Source of the DNA: Sepiola atlantica
Taxonomy: Eukaryota; Mollusca; Cephalopoda; Sepiida; Sepiolidae
Assembly: GCA_963556195.1 (NCBI GenBank)
Contig: OY744519.1
Coordinates: 103,854,000-103,917,999 of the forward strand
DNA: 64,000 nucleotides
Reading direction: 5' to 3'
Under the pieces are notes generated by a model. That model ran no database searches. It saw only the letters and a program-made list of their open reading frames with translations, and was not told the DNA's origin. A program made the translations under genes and the position numbers. Shown piece after piece: positions 10,405-22,650 of this stretch. How positions within the stretch are numbered: the first letter of the stretch is position 1; every line of letters begins with the position of its first letter.

Positions 10405-12404
10405 CTTTACAATAAAAGTAACATTCTTGTTTTGTTTTATGATTAAGAAAAGAATGAATCATTTCATGTTGAACACATTTCATTGTTTTTATATTAGTAC
10501 ATAAAAGCTCGAATTTCTGATTTCCCAGGATGCCCTCAGCATATAGGATAAATCATTAAAAAAATACAGAAAAAGGGAAAAGAATATTAAATATACTCTT
10601 TTCCATATATCTATACCATATTTGTTTTTTTTCTGTCCTGGGATGCAATCGAAAACAAGGCTCTATACCAAGATCAAACACAACTTTGCTCTCATAACAT
10701 TCTATGAGGAATACAATGGTGCTATTAATTTTGTATTAAGAAGTTTTATAATAATATTGCTGAGGTTTTCGGCCATGCAAGGCATCCATAAACAGCAAAG
10801 ACAATGTTTTATTTTATTTTATGTATAAGTTACATTGAAAATAGTAGAAATAAAAATGGTAATATGGACTTAAGGGTTGGGAGCAGGAGTACACAGGGAT
10901 TCTCATCAACTGAAAGTAGGTATCACAAACTAGCCTAGTTTAGAGTGCAAAAATGGGTAAGTATAGTGAAATCTTAAATTTCAACTTATGTTATTTTTTT
11001 TGTTATTTTGTTAAAATTTAGATGTAAACAAAATTAATCTTTGCTCTTTATAAATGTACAATTCATTCTCTTGTGTCATTAATAGCTTTATTTCCAGGTT
11101 ACTTGAAATTATGTCACTATTTTTAGTGATGGGCGATTTATTTTTTTAATGTTGGCGTTTTAAAAATTTGTTGTGTGCACAATATTGTATATCTCTATGC
11201 ATATAAATATATTCCCATCTTAAAGTGACACTCATTAATGTGTTGTACTTCCATGTCATTTTTGCATATATTTTTGAGGGGTAATCGATTTTACCCAATG
11301 TTTAGGCTGGTTTGATCTAATAATTATTGCTTCCATCATGATTAATTTTCATTTACCATGAGATGACATTACATTTCTCTGGCCCAAATCGCCAGTCAAC
11401 TGACGATACAATTTCAGGTTTTTATTATATAACAATTTGTGACATCCTTGCCTCCAGCTGAAAACGCCCACTGTGGGACTTTACTGTCAATGTAGCCACA
11501 ATCCCAAGGCGTTTTATTTAGGTTACAGGGTATTTCTTTATGCTGCCAACTTTTGCAGATGGGTTCAATCAACAATTATTTTATTTCTGACAATCAGTCA
11601 TGTTTGTTTTTTCTGACCAGGTGGCTTGATATCAACCAACGATTATTTTATTTTTGTACAATCAATCATGTTATGTTGCTTTTTTTTCTGACCAGGTACA
11701 TGTCCATGTCAAGTGCGTCTACTCTTGTCCAATGACCTTTTTGGTACACCTGGCCGAGTATTTAACACTTTGGATTTTTGACCACTAGCACACAAAGATG
11801 GAAAATTTTCTAATTTCCAACAAATTTTGAACAGTCATAATTTGGTGGCTAATTGTGCTAACAAAATATAACTTTTGCACCAGAACAAATCTTTGGAAAT
11901 ACATGATAGCATATAATTTCTGTACCTGGAACAAATCTTTGTGAATAGCTTCAACTAAAACACTGACTCTCCAGAAATGTCAGCAAATTAAAGCAGTTCT
12001 AAATAAGACAGATACACTAACAACTGATTTCATTCTCACTTTTATAGACCAAAGACGTAGATTAGACTCTGAGGCAAACTTCCCAGCGAGCTCTTATATG
12101 ATAAGCCTATCAAAACACGAGTATCATATTTTCTGAAATGCATGAATGAGATAATTGCCAAAAAAGCTTGTTTAGAAGCATGGGTTACAGCTTTCCTGTC
12201 TGCCATTAATAGGTAAAATCCCGTGATATCACTAACTGCCAACAATCTTAGATGTGAACATTTATATCTCTGGCATCATTTTGTTTACAAAGTCCTTCCA
12301 TTTTTGTCAAGCATACCAAACTTTGGGTCTTCTTTTGGGATTATGCTGTTAAGCTTTCACTACAATTATAGAATTAGCACAGTTCAAATATTCTCGGATT
12401 TATT
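9942..12404. other. No gene seen
   Basis: About 2.4 kb without a recognisable gene. It has a poly-T run at about 10374-10400. Near 11575-11700 a phrase (CAATCATG...TTTTTTCTGACCAGG) is repeated twice, about 80 bp apart. Small open frames at 10622 and 11553 show no domain. Confidence 0.55.
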
Positions 12405-12560
12405 ATGTCACTTGGAATAATGGGCCTGGAGATCGGGGTTCAATTCTCGGTTGAGTCATACCAAAGACTCAAAAAATGGTACTTGATATCTCCTTGCTAA
12501 ACACTCAGCATTATAAGGTGAGGATCAAGAATAAATGGAACAATAAAGAGAAAGGAGTGG
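12405..12560 (+). mobile_element. tRNA-derived SINE fragment
   Basis: A B-box-like GGTTCAATTC lies at 12437-12446. It is followed by GGTTGAGTCATACCAAAGAC and AATGGTACTTGATATCTCC, a body common to tRNA-derived SINEs of many marine invertebrates. The 5' tRNA half is diverged. Octopus tRNA-derived SINEs (OR1, OR2, OK) are known; I cannot assign this copy to one. Confidence 0.55.
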
Positions 12561-12669
12561 TGCCCTCCCTTACATCTTGGTGTAGTAGTTAATAAAAAAA
12601 GGGAATCTTCAGGTTGCCCTTGATTACGGTCAATGCATTTATTTTATTTTATATCAGTTTGGGAAAGGT

Positions 12670-12955
12670 ATGCTCTCTCTTTCTCTCTCTTTGTCTTTCT
12701 CTCTTGCTTTCTCCCTCTCTTACCGACCTTCTCTCTTACCGACCTTCTCTCTTACTCTCCTTCTTTCATACTCTATTTCTTTCTTTCTCCCTCTCTCCTT
12801 CTCTTTCTCCCTCTCTCCTCTTTCTCCCTCTCTCCTCTTTCTCCCTCTCTCCTCTTTCTCCCTCTCTCCTCTTTCTCCCTCTCTCCTCTTTCTCCCTCTC
12901 TCCTTCTCTTTCTCCCTATCCCTCTTTCTCCCTCTTTCTCTCTCTTTCTCAAATA
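12670..12955. repeat. Polypyrimidine tract with 17-bp minisatellite
   Basis: CT-rich strand containing at least five tandem copies of TTTCTCCCTCTCTCCTC between about 12825 and 12905, plus degenerate copies. It is open in all three plus frames and partly on the minus strand, giving Leu/Ser/Pro or Arg/Glu repeats. These are composition artefacts. Mirror-symmetric polypyrimidine DNA can form triplex structures. Confidence 0.9.
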
Positions 12956-13494
12956 GTATTTCTTTTTTATTGAATTCTTTAAGATGAGTTCTTTCCAACA
13001 GATCATTCTTTGATATTAAATCACACAATGTGTCGATATGTTGTAAAAGCCAAATAAGCTTTTTTTTTTTCATCTTTATTTAGTTTCATTGTATGTAAAT
13101 GGGGTCCGAACAGACTCCTCTGCCGTTTGGTAAATGCTCGAAATAGGTAACTTGAGGAGTTGTATTCTTGCATTGCTTTCTTTCATAAATATAATTGAGA
13201 CTAAGTTGCATGGATAAATGCAATATATTTCCTATAGCAAAAGGGATATAAGAGCACTTGTCATGGAAATGTACATAGATAATAGTTGGATGATCCTTGC
13301 ATAATAAGAAGTAGACAAGTTATGTGAATGAAGCCACATCTATGATCTTTTCAGCTCAAATGACATGAAGAAAGAAATCTTGTAATACGATTTGATGAGT
13401 TTGCTTTGTATCTTTTTACAGCAGATCCAACCTTTTTTTCGATTATAATTATTCTATAACTTTCTCGAGAGTATTAGTGTATTAATGAATACTG
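12956..13494. other. No gene seen
   Basis: Noncoding sequence between the polypyrimidine tract and a LINE tail. Confidence 0.55.
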
Positions 13495-13810
13495 TAGAAG
13501 GAAAATTAATCTGGACAGTACAGGGAGATGTGTGCAGAACAAAGATTTTGATGGTATGACCATGTTGAAAGAATGGATGAAAGTTCTTGGGTTAGTAGAT
13601 GTAAAACAATTGAGGTAGTAGGATCAGTTCACAGGGGAAGGCCAAGGAAAATATGGGAGGAAGTGATAAGAATGGACTTCAGAGAAAGAGAGATAAATAA
13701 AGATCTGGCCAGAGATATGTTAGTTTGGAACTGGAAGTCAATTTCTAAAAGCCGTCCAATACATGTCAGCATGTAAAACTGACGTTAAACGGAATATGAT
13801 GATAATGCAG
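13495..13810 (+). pseudogene. LINE ORF2 C-terminal remnant and 3' end (copy B)
   Basis: The open segment 13573-13776 (67 aa) contains VHRGRPRKIWEEVIRMD and DLARDMLVWNWKSI, the post-RT C-terminus of an RTE-like LINE. It stops in the ACTGACGTTAAACGGAATAT motif shared by all copies, followed by a short ATGATGAT tail. Six related copies lie at 9.3, 24.1, 26.0, 26.3, 42.4 and 49.1 kb. All are 5'-truncated. Confidence 0.7.
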
Positions 13811-14140
13811 AGACTTCAACTCAGCGTAGGTCATTCCATAGTTCGCAACGGTATATATTAGCCCCTCCCCCTCCTTTATTGATGAGAATTCAATTCGAAC
13901 AGTGTAAGAAAAAACTGAAAACTCTAGTTTGCAATATTTTGCTACTTACTGCTTTTGATGAAGGGATGTCAGAATTAAAAAGGATGTACATCCTCTCTCA
14001 GATGGTGTCGTTGTACAGCATGAAAATGTGAAAAGCAAAACGTTGTGAAATGCAGAACTATGTGGCTTTGGGGAAACCTAGGCCTGTTGCAAAAATATTT
14101 ATTGTAACAACTGAGAGATCCTTTGGTTGCAATGGTGTTG
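13811..14140. other. No gene seen
   Basis: Noncoding sequence with nothing recognisable. Confidence 0.5.
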
Positions 14141-14813
14141 ATAAGTCGGCCCTTTTTTACTTTAGGGTGGCAAATTGTAATATCAAGGGAGATAATTTAT
14201 CTTATTGAAAAAAAAAATTTTTTTTTTTCAACAATTTATTTTAATAAGGATTTTTATGCGATTATTTCTTGTTTTTATCACCTTACCACTTGGACTTAAG
14301 GATAGTGGTAAAAAAATTGGATAGCTGCCCTAAAAAGATAGAATTGGCAAAAATGGGGAATCATTTTCTGTTAAATTTATATACAAAACTGCTTCCTGAT
14401 TCTAAGATTTTTCCATCAAGTTTTTCAGGGTATTCAGACGTAATTGCCTAAAAAAAAAAAAAAAAAAAAAAAAAGCAAAAAAAACGGTATCTCTTTTTTT
14501 CTTCTGATGTGCGTGATTCAGCAAATCTACAAATTTATGCAATATTTAACATAACATTGATATGTATTTTTCATGCAATATTTACCTTATTGTAATAGCT
14601 ATTCTTCTTCGGATTCTTTTGTTTTTTTAAATTAAAAAAAATTGTTTTCAATTTTTAATTGGAAAATTTATTGTTGAATTCCTATTTTAGTCAGGTATAT
14701 TATTTCAAATGAAATGTGTTTCGGCATTCTAAAATAAGTTGACATAAGTTATCTCCCTTGATATGACAATTTGCCACCCTAAAGTAAAACAAATAAAAAA
14801 GGGCTGCCAAGTC
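14141..14813. mobile_element. Non-autonomous DNA transposon with about 65-bp terminal inverted repeats
   Basis: Left end ACTTTAGGGTGGCAAATTGT (14159-14178) pairs with ACAATTTGCCACCCTAAAGT near 14766-14785. Homology extends both ways: CAAGGGAGATAA inside and AAGTCGGCCCTTTTTT outside. The interior, about 540 bp, is AT-rich with poly-A and poly-T and has no transposase. An internal module (about 14285-14455) recurs in the foldback nest at 53-54 kb. Confidence 0.8.
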
Positions 14814-15450
14814 GTCCCAGTATGATGGATGTCACTATTTAGTTGAAAATAGCAATCATTATCAAAGACTTTCTCTTCATACTGCAGAATATGATCTGTC
14901 ATGTTTTAATCTCCAAGACTACTTGTTCCTCATTACATGAAATGAAAGTCCAGGATCATATGCGATCACCACATCTATATGGTTTGCCTCTTTTTCTGCA
15001 CCCTTCAACCATACCTTTTAAATATACCTTGCTCACACCGACTGTTGAGCTTTTTGTGTGTCTGTTCATTTCTGAGATTTTCTATTTAACTACAGAGGAT
15101 ATAGACATAAGTAACAGATAACTTAATTGCATATGGGGATTAATGTCATATTAAGAAGTGTGTTGAGAATTTATTTGAGGGAAGAGTCTTGAGTTCCACC
15201 TTGTGTGACACTCCTGTATGCTGCAGATTATTCAACAGACGTAGGGACAGGAGGACCAAAAGTAACTGTCAGTTTCCAGTGCAGACACCTCTTGGAATTT
15301 TCACCAGAGCCGCTTTAGTCTAGTTGCATCCCTCATACTGCTGGGTGCCAGGCCTGTCTGCTTTGGGTGACCCTACTGTAATGTTGTGAGAAAATGATGC
15401 TGAGGTAATGAGCTGATCCACCCTTAGCAACCCCCAAACAGATCTTCACT
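14814..15450. other. No recognisable gene
   Basis: The short frame 14843-15121 shows no domain. The slightly GC-richer stretch 15180-15430 looks like a repeat fragment but I cannot assign it. Confidence 0.5.
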
Positions 15451-15452
15451 CT

Positions 15453-15885
15453 AAGAAAGTTATGCTTTCCGTTTGGTGCGATTGGAAAAGAATTCTGTAC
15501 TCTGAGCTATTGCCAAGTAAGCAGACGATTAATTCTGAAAAATACTGCTGACAACTGGATGAATTAAAGGCAGCAATTAAAAAATATAAAACAAACGCCC
15601 ATGATTGGCCAACAGGAATGGTGTTGTATTCCATCACAATAATGCCAGACCACACATTTTTCTGGCGATCAGACGAAAATTGTTGTAACTTGTCTAGGAT
15701 GTGTTACATCATCCTCCTTATTCACCAGACATTGCTCCTTCAGATTACTATTTATTTAAATCTTTGCAGAATAATCTCAATTGTGAAAACTTCAATTCTT
15801 TGGATGACATCAAAAACCCTTTGAGTTTTTTGCCATGAAATCACTGCAATTCTGGAAAAATGGAATTTTTAAGTTGTCAGTACTA
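15453..15885 (+). pseudogene. mariner transposase, C-terminal half, degraded
   Basis: Frame fragments read KVMLSVWCDWKRILY...ELLP and TINSEKYCQQLDELKAA, then, after a frame shift, HHPPYSPDIAPSDYYLF and SLDDIKN. These are the mariner DD34D catalytic-core segments: the Asp of VWxDWKG and the last Asp of SPDLAPSDYHLF are still present. The N-terminal HTH half is missing and several frameshifts and stops interrupt the rest, so it cannot act. A possible terminus lies near 16020-16050. Confidence 0.85.
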
Positions 15886-16179
15886 AAATTGGTAACTATT
15901 TGGGAAGCCTGAATCCTGCATGTAACAAAAATCTCTTGAAATGCAAAAACATGTGCGATTTTGGCATAAAATGACTCCATGATAGTTGACATCCTGTAAA
16001 ACCTAACAAGAAAAAGGTGGGTCTGAAAACTAACGGGACTGGTATTATAAACAATGTATTTCGATTCTTAATAGACTACATTGTTTTTTCTCTTCAAAGT
16101 AAATTGAATCCAATGCCCTTTACCATCCTTCTCTCCAACGTTTCTCTGCACTGCTGCAAGTATTATTCAGCTTCATCAT

Positions 16180-16949
16180 TACAACCCTCTTCATGACCTC
16201 CATACCTTCAACACAGATGCCCTTGATAATCCTCTGCTCTGTCGGCGGGACCGCAAATTCGCCGACTGCAACCCCATGCAGAAGGGTATCCCCCCCCCCT
16301 CCGTTTTACGGGGCTACCTGTTGGCCGTGGGTGGCAACCCATGATGTCTTAGGATGGGATCCTGGTGGCTGAGCGGTTTGTGGCCTGATTACATAAATGG
16401 TCACGTGATTTGCAACACTCTACTTTGGCCCTTACTTCGGCTAGACGGGAGGTCGGAGAGGCCCGATCCGATCAATCGGCCAGTTACGTCTTTCCCTAAC
16501 ACTTATTCTATCACTTTCCCTGATCATTAACAATATTAAAATTTATTAGCTTCGTAGTTATCAATACCCACTCCAGATTATAAATAAGTGCTAGAAGGTG
16601 GTGGCAAGGGTCAATCAACTTGAAAAATAAATGACCGCAACATGGCTGTGTGCCTTGGATGTTTCGTTATAAGTGGGTAGAAAAATCGATGGAACACTGG
16701 TGCTTGTGATCACGATCGGGTTGAGTATACCATTCCTGTAACCTTGTCTTGTCAAGGCGATTGGGTTTCCCCCTTGGCAATTCCCATAGATTTTGAGTCG
16801 AACTGGACTCCGTGGTGGGTGGGGAGCAAAGTAGATTCCTAAGATTTGTTGTACTGGAAGCATTAGAAGAATCAAATCTTGCTACATTATCTCCCTTCGT
16901 CATTGAGAAAATAATTTCGGCTAATATGACGCCTAAGGTTGTTTAAAAA
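16180..16949 (+). mobile_element. Presumed 5' untranslated region of the I-like LINE
   Basis: GC-richer than its surroundings and without a credible ORF, with a C-run near 16291. It directly precedes the gag-like ORF1 at 16950. Assignment rests on position and composition only. Confidence 0.4.
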
Positions 16950-17523
16950 ATGCCCAATGGAAACATACTGATCGAAGTTGAGAAACAAAGACATGCAGAT
17001 TTTCTGCTGAAAATTAAAAATTTTCACAAAAAAAAAATTACATCATACCCGCATCAATACTTAAATATTTCAAAAGGTGTAATAAGGAGCCAAGAGCTCT
17101 CCTTGTGTACTATAGAAGAAATAAAAGAAGAATTGAAATCCCAGGGAGTAAACGAGGTGAAACGAATCTCTATAAAAAGAGAAAAGATCATCCAAACAAA
17201 CACATACGTGATGACATTTGATATGCCGACAATTCCACCAAAAATGAAGAAAGGATATACAATTGAAAAGGTTGAACAATAAATGCCAGAAATATGGACA
17301 TCATGAAAGCAAATGTAACGGAAGAAACACATGTGGAAAATGTGAGGGGAAAAGACCCTGACCACTATATGGATGAGTGTAAAGGGAACCATACATGCGC
17401 AAACTGTGGTAGTCACCACCAAGTTTATGCGAAAATTTGTGAGAGATGGAAAGGGGAAAAGGAGATACTGACAGTAAATTATACAAAAAAACATTCCCTT
17501 CCAAGAAACAAGAAGGGTGGTTG
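16950..17523 (+). pseudogene. LINE ORF1 (gag-like, CCHC zinc knuckles), frameshifted
   Basis: The first part (16950-17282, 110 aa) reads like the LINE gag domain before the zinc knuckles (EVEKQRHADFLLKI, GVIRSQELS, EIKEELKSQGVNEVKRISI). Just before its stop, the neighbouring frame continues from about 17277 with CQKYGHHESKC, CGKCEG..DHYMDEC and CANCGSHHQVYAKIC, a set of CCHC-type knuckles. A single frameshift near 17275 separates the halves. ORF1 proteins of I/Jockey-type LINEs bind their RNA. Confidence 0.75.
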
Positions 17524-17599
17524 AAACCACTAGTAGAGAAAATTCATATTCTCACGCTGTGTCCCTGATGGTGAATAATGAGTAGGAAATTAAAAAAAA

Positions 17600-18960
17600 A
17601 AAATTAATACAAAGGTTGCTTCAGCTTGGACCGGGAGACTGGCCAGCATTCCAAAATACAATTAGAAAAGAATACGAGGAACCGAAGGCAAAAGTTAGAA
17701 AGCAACAGGTGGAACCAAGAGAGGAAAGGATTATCATTGTGTCTCCTACTCAGCCGGTTGCCCCCACCCAAGATGCACCACCACAGTCAAAAACAAGTGA
17801 TGCAACTGAATCTATGAGGAAAAAAATAGTGATCGAAAAGATCCAAATAAAAAATCTCTAAGTAAAAAAAATCTTCATGCAAAGAGCCTCCAGGTTCAAA
17901 TCCTGAACCTGAGGGAAAAGAGAAATCACCTCAAAAACCAAAACCAAAAATCAGAGTGAACTTGACACAAAACCGATTTGATCACTTGACATGATGGAAA
18001 CAGAAGATGAAAACTCTGAAAAAAAGAAACAAACGAAACAAAAACCACCCACAATCAAAATATAAACCATGGGACAAAAAAATAATCCAATGCAATTGTT
18101 GCGGTTTAAAAGCAAATCTTAATGAATTGCTCTTATTACTGACGCAGAAATCGCCCACAATTATTTGTCTCCAAGAAACCTTCCTCAAACAAGAGGACAA
18201 TATTAATATTGACACTTTCATTTTTAATGCAGAAGCATGTGCAGTGGATATGGCGCTCAATTTCATTTTAAAATCCAAAAATAAAATATTCATTATCTTT
18301 TCGGACTCTTTGTCTGTATTAATATCACTACAAAACAGGAAATTTGACAATCCATTGGTGACCAAATTACTTTGCAAAATTGAATATTTGTTAAAGGATA
18401 ATGAAATATTACTGTTGGATCCCAAGTCATATCGGAATCAGAGGAAACGACAAGACTGATAGGGCGGCCAGGTCTGCCTTAGGCATGGCTCAGGAGACCA
18501 TTTTTAAGATTCCATATACAGATTTTAAAACGAAGATCAACAAATATATCCAACAACAAAGACAACAACATTGGAGTAGCAATACACATAACAAACTCCT
18601 AGCGATCACAACTACAATAGGAGAATGGAAAAAAAGCTCACGAAAAAGCTGAAAGGAGGAAGTAGTGTTATCCAGACTTCGCATAGGTCACACAAGGATT
18701 ACACATTCCTACTTACTTGAAGACAAACAGCAACCAATATGCTATGCATGCCAGACTGTATACACAATCAAGCATATTCTTACTGAATGCATTGATTTGA
18801 TAAGAGAAATCTTTTACAAAGCACGTACGATGAAGGAACTGTTTAAGAAAAATAAAGTAGAGACAATAATGAACTTTTTAAAAGCTGTTGATCTGTATAA
18901 AAAAATATAATTATCTAAAGACATGTAAATCCAGCTTGATTTGGTATTAAATAAACTGGG
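17600..18960 (+). pseudogene. I-like LINE ORF2 remnant: endonuclease start fused to RNase H end
   Basis: After a linker (17616-17861), 18007-18200 encodes the start of an apurinic-type endonuclease (IIQCNCCGLKANLNELL, SPTIICLQETFL). The frame then jumps straight into the RNase H C-terminal part: EACAVDMALNF, FSDSLSVLISLQ, and, after a frameshift near 18425, WIPSHIGIRGNDKTDRAA with the His and Asp of the active site. A CCHC-like tail follows (CYACQTVYTIKHILTEC, 18740-18790). RT and most of the endonuclease are deleted. RNase H after RT is diagnostic of the I/Jockey group. The 3' end carries the tail phrase TGATATGCCATTAAAA near 18970. Confidence 0.8.
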
Positions 18961-19375
18961 GGAAAAATGATATGCCATTAAAAAAAAAAAAACGTTTAAC
19001 GAATGTTTTCAAAATATATTTTTTTTGTCTTAATATTTTTTTTTTTTTCAAAAAACTTAAAAAAAAAAATAAAAATACAATTGATTCAGCATTAAATAAT
19101 CTGAAAAAGGTTGATATGCCATAAAACAAAACAAACAAACTTGATAATCCTCTTCAGATTGGAAGGGGGTGGGGAATAAAAAGTCATATAGAACAAGATC
19201 AGTTGCACAGGATGGTTGTTCCAGCATGGTAATGTTCATTTTATTCATTGCTTGATGTTCATTGTTTGTTCCTCAGTGCTCATAGCTGAACAACCTGAAA
19301 AGAGATGTAAATAAAATCATGTAAAAAAACAAACAAACGATGGTTTCAGAAAGCTTAGTGTTGCAATAGAATATC
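18961..19375. repeat. LINE 3' tails and A/T homopolymers
   Basis: Homopolymer runs and a second copy of the tail phrase AAAGGTTGATATGCCATAAAA near 19106-19126. This suggests two tandem or nested LINE 3' ends. The same phrase recurs near 45180, 59980 and 63330. Confidence 0.5.
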
Positions 19376-19625
19376 CTAAGCCCCCTTTTTCCTAATGCAG
19401 TGTTCAATATATATAGTTCTTTATTAGTAAGTCCACAAATACTACACCCCCCAATAAAAATGTGAGGTAATACCTGGGAGAATGGTATCATGAAAACAGA
19501 ACACCCTATTGAGCATTGAAAAATAGTACATTAGTCTGAACTGAGCATTAAAAGGTAGTAATAGTATAGTTTCAGCTTCAGACAGACAGATACCAAATCT
19601 TTATTATTAATAGATACTCCCAAGA
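19376..19625 (-). repeat. Interspersed repeat with U2 snRNA-like segments (copy 2, degraded)
   Basis: Shares GAATGGTATCATGAAAACAG, the GAGCATTGAAAAATAGTACA phrase and the ATACCAAATC...TTAATAGAT terminus with the copies at 7.5 and 23.3 kb. The U2-like core is largely lost here. Confidence 0.5.
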
Positions 19626-20630
19626 TATAACGTAAGATGATAACACAATACCTCTTTTGTCCATAGCCCACACAGCCGTGTTACATTTCAAACTGACCTC
19701 GTATTTTAATTAAGTGTACCACAATCTTTATCTATTAATCAGAATATTTTAGTGGTATTTTAAAAGATTTTTTAAACTTAAAGTGAAGACATTACTGATA
19801 TCTTTTATCCTAGTTATGAAAGAGTTTAAAGTTTCCTGGAAGTGTGTAGAGAAGATGTAATCCTTCATAATGGTATATGACAGCCGAATTTTATGATTCT
19901 TTCCAGTTTAAGCAGCCAATCTTTGCAGTAATTTACTTTCTCTTACAAGCTCTTCATCATAAAATCAGGAGTAATAAACATTGTTGCGGCTTTCTTAAAC
20001 ATTAAATACACAAACTGATTTGTGAGAAACCGTAAATAAAGGATGTTCATGATTTACGATTCTAAAAATGTCTCTTTGCTGTTTGTTCTATTTTTGTATC
20101 GGGGAAATTTTGTTTCAACACAAATCTCTTTATTATGATTACCAAATGTCTGTACATCTATATAGTTTAAGAGTTCTGATTCCAAACAAACTTTCAGGAA
20201 TTGTTAGGATAAAAACTTATTAGGAATTATCCTATGGTTGGTGAGGATTATTAAATTTTTCAATCATTCTAGAGTTTACTAATACTACTTCTACTACTAC
20301 TATCACACATGCACACACACACATATATGAATATATATATATTCGTATTATTTGGATTATTCGAACTACTGTTCTCAACAAATATATTATTTTTAGAGCT
20401 GTATGGGAAAGAAAAATGTTAAAGGGGGATAATCTGTGGACTATGAAAAAAATTTGGATTGTCTCTCTTTGATCAAGTTGTTTGTAATCGAATTGATGTA
20501 TTTCCTAAAATATTTCTTAAGGTGTGTGTTATGTTGTGCCGTATTGTGATTTAAAAACAAATAAGACTCTGGGTTATATAAACACTTACGAAAAATATGG
20601 AGTTGAATTCATATGAAGACGATTATCATA
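19626..20630. other. No gene; one solo arm of the foldback family
   Basis: Noncoding. At about 20345-20378 the sequence TATTATTTGGATTATTCG...ACTACTGTTCTC is a lone outer arm of the foldback family described at 47.8, 51.6 and 61.1 kb. Confidence 0.5.
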
Positions 20631-20639
20631 AAAGCAAGG

Positions 20640-21830
20640 TAACTAGTCCTGATGACATTGCGACTAAGGTGTTGTGCTCCAAACTCTGGGACTCTTCTGC
20701 ATGTTAAATCAAATGATCACAGAAAAGAAGGTTGATTGGAACCGCAGTGTTACAGTGTCAATCTTTAAGAAGAAATGGAGTACCGCTGAATTTTTGAATG
20801 TCAGAATACAGGAGATTATGATTATGCCAAATCAGTGCTATTTCGCTAAGAAGTGTAGCACAATAGATGCCGTTTGGCTCTTTGACAGATAAGCATGCTG
20901 AGAGGTCGATACTGCTGCATATTGCCTTCCTCGACCTGAAAAAGGCCTTCGACCGCGTGCCACATGATGCGATCTGGTATGCACTGTGACACCATGGGGT
21001 CCATAAGGAGCTGGTTAGCTGGGTCAGACTACTCTACAACTCCTCGAAGAGTCTGGTGCAGAACTGCCACCGGTATGTCCAAGGACTTTTTCATCATGGT
21101 TGGAATACACCAATGCATGGTCCTCTCCCCGTTGTTCTTCATTCTTGTCATGGACATCATTACCAAGGACTTGCACTGGCCTGCACTTTGGATACTCTTG
21201 TATGCAGATGATGTTCTGCTCGCCTCAAAGAGAAAATGCGACCTGCAACAAGAAGTCCAATCCTGGAGGGACAGGCTGGCTAAACATCTGAAAGACGGAA
21301 TATTTAACCACAGATAAAAACGAACATGACACCATCCAAATTGACAGACAGGATCTTCCACGAACACATGCTTTAAAATATCTGTTTGACACTCAGCGAT
21401 GACGGCAGCATCCTCAGCAAAGTTGCGATGTAGTTCAAGTAGCGCACCACCACCGGCATCCTTGGTGACTGCAAGATCAGCGACCGTCTAAAGTCGAAGA
21501 TCCACTGGACTGTTGTGAGTCCCGTCTCTTTATACAGCTCTGAGTGCTTATCGACCACGAGGAAGATTCACTATTATGGAAACTAAAATGCTCTGCTGGA
21601 TGTCTGAAATTAAACTGCTCAAACTCATCTGCAATGAGGATATCCAAAAGCGCTACAGCATTGCACCGATTGAGGGCAAGATGAGGGAATGGTGGCTCAG
21701 ATGGTTTGGACATGTGCTGAGGGCCAACAATGACGCTGTCACAAAACTTATTTTTGCACTAGAAATCGCCGGAAAGCGACTGAGTGGAAGACCGATGTAA
21801 AACTGACCTTCACCCTGACCAAGTCTGTGA
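20640..21830 (+). pseudogene. RTE-like LINE reverse transcriptase, degraded
   Basis: RT pieces occur in order across frameshifts: SPDDIATKVL near 20647; FLDLKKAFDRVPHDAIWYAL (motif A) at about 20926-20980; then an open segment 20964-21317 with VGIHQCMVLSPLFFILVMD (motif B) and LLYADDVLLAS (motif C YADD near 21201). The post-RT part at 21576-21800 carries RYSIAPIEGKMREWWLRWFG and GKRLSGRP, typical of RTE-like ORF2 C-termini. Several stops break the frame, so it cannot be translated whole although YADD is intact. No endonuclease domain is seen upstream. Confidence 0.85.
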
Positions 21831-22286
21831 TCATGTTAAGTGGAAACAGAAATCCATCATTGTGGACCCCGAGATTAATGCAAAAGAAAAAGATGATTAT
21901 CATAAATGAAAAAATAAATGAATATCCTGTGTCAGTCACAACAACCTTTGGATAATAAAAAAGCCATTGAATTATGAGAAAGGGACAATTGAATTCTTTC
22001 TTAACTCGGTTAATTAAGTTAAGATCGTAGGTACATATTGCATAATCACAAAGTTGTTTTTGGATCTATACTCTTTCTGATTTTCATAATCATAATGCAA
22101 TAACCTCAGATTTTTGACTTTGAATCTGTACTGACTTTCACCACTAATTTAGTTAAAATGAAATGGATTCAAAGGAAAACCCTTCACTTCAGTTTTGTGT
22201 ACACTGGGTAAATGCTATCTTTTAAAGAGAAATCATGCAATATCATGTTATTTATTATACTACTACTACTACTACTACTACTACTG
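21831..22286. other. No gene; (CTA)n microsatellite at the right end
   Basis: Noncoding, ending with about nine CTA units at 22258-22285. Confidence 0.6.
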
Positions 22287-22650
22287 AGTTAATCAACGGT
22301 TGTTTCCCTAAGACCATTTTCCTATATAGTTGAATCAGGCCAAATACATGTTTCAATATTTTTGGGATTGAGTTTTAAAAAAAATCGATTTTAATTGTTC
22401 TAATTAGCCTTAATTTGCAATTTACTCACCAAGTCACCCATCACTTACTAAATTTCTGTCTATCACTCTTGCCCTCTCTCACTGTATGTTGTTTGACCCC
22501 CCTCCACTCCTTATTTATACAGTCTCTATCACTCTCCCTTCTCTCACTCTTTCTGTCTCTCTGTTTTATTACCTTTGACTGTTAATAAACAAACTATAAA
22601 ACAGAAGATTGGAATAGTCCATTATAATAATAGGGAATATCACCACAGTA
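22287..22650 (+). repeat. Interspersed repeat, plus copy (inverted partner at 29.8 kb)
   Basis: Shares TGAGTTAATCAACG, CACTTACTAAATTTCTGTCT, TACAGTCTCTATCAC and AATAGTCCATTATAA with the reverse complement of 29820-30110. The unit is noncoding. A segment of about 26 bp at 22564-22590 is in opposite relative orientation in the two copies. Confidence 0.7.

Noticed and set aside
12614..13073. Overlapping 100+ aa frames on both strands
   Set aside because: Polypyrimidine low-complexity DNA that is open in every plus frame.
17054..17530. 158-aa minus-strand frame as a gene
   Set aside because: It is antisense to the gag-like LINE ORF1 with zinc knuckles on the plus strand.
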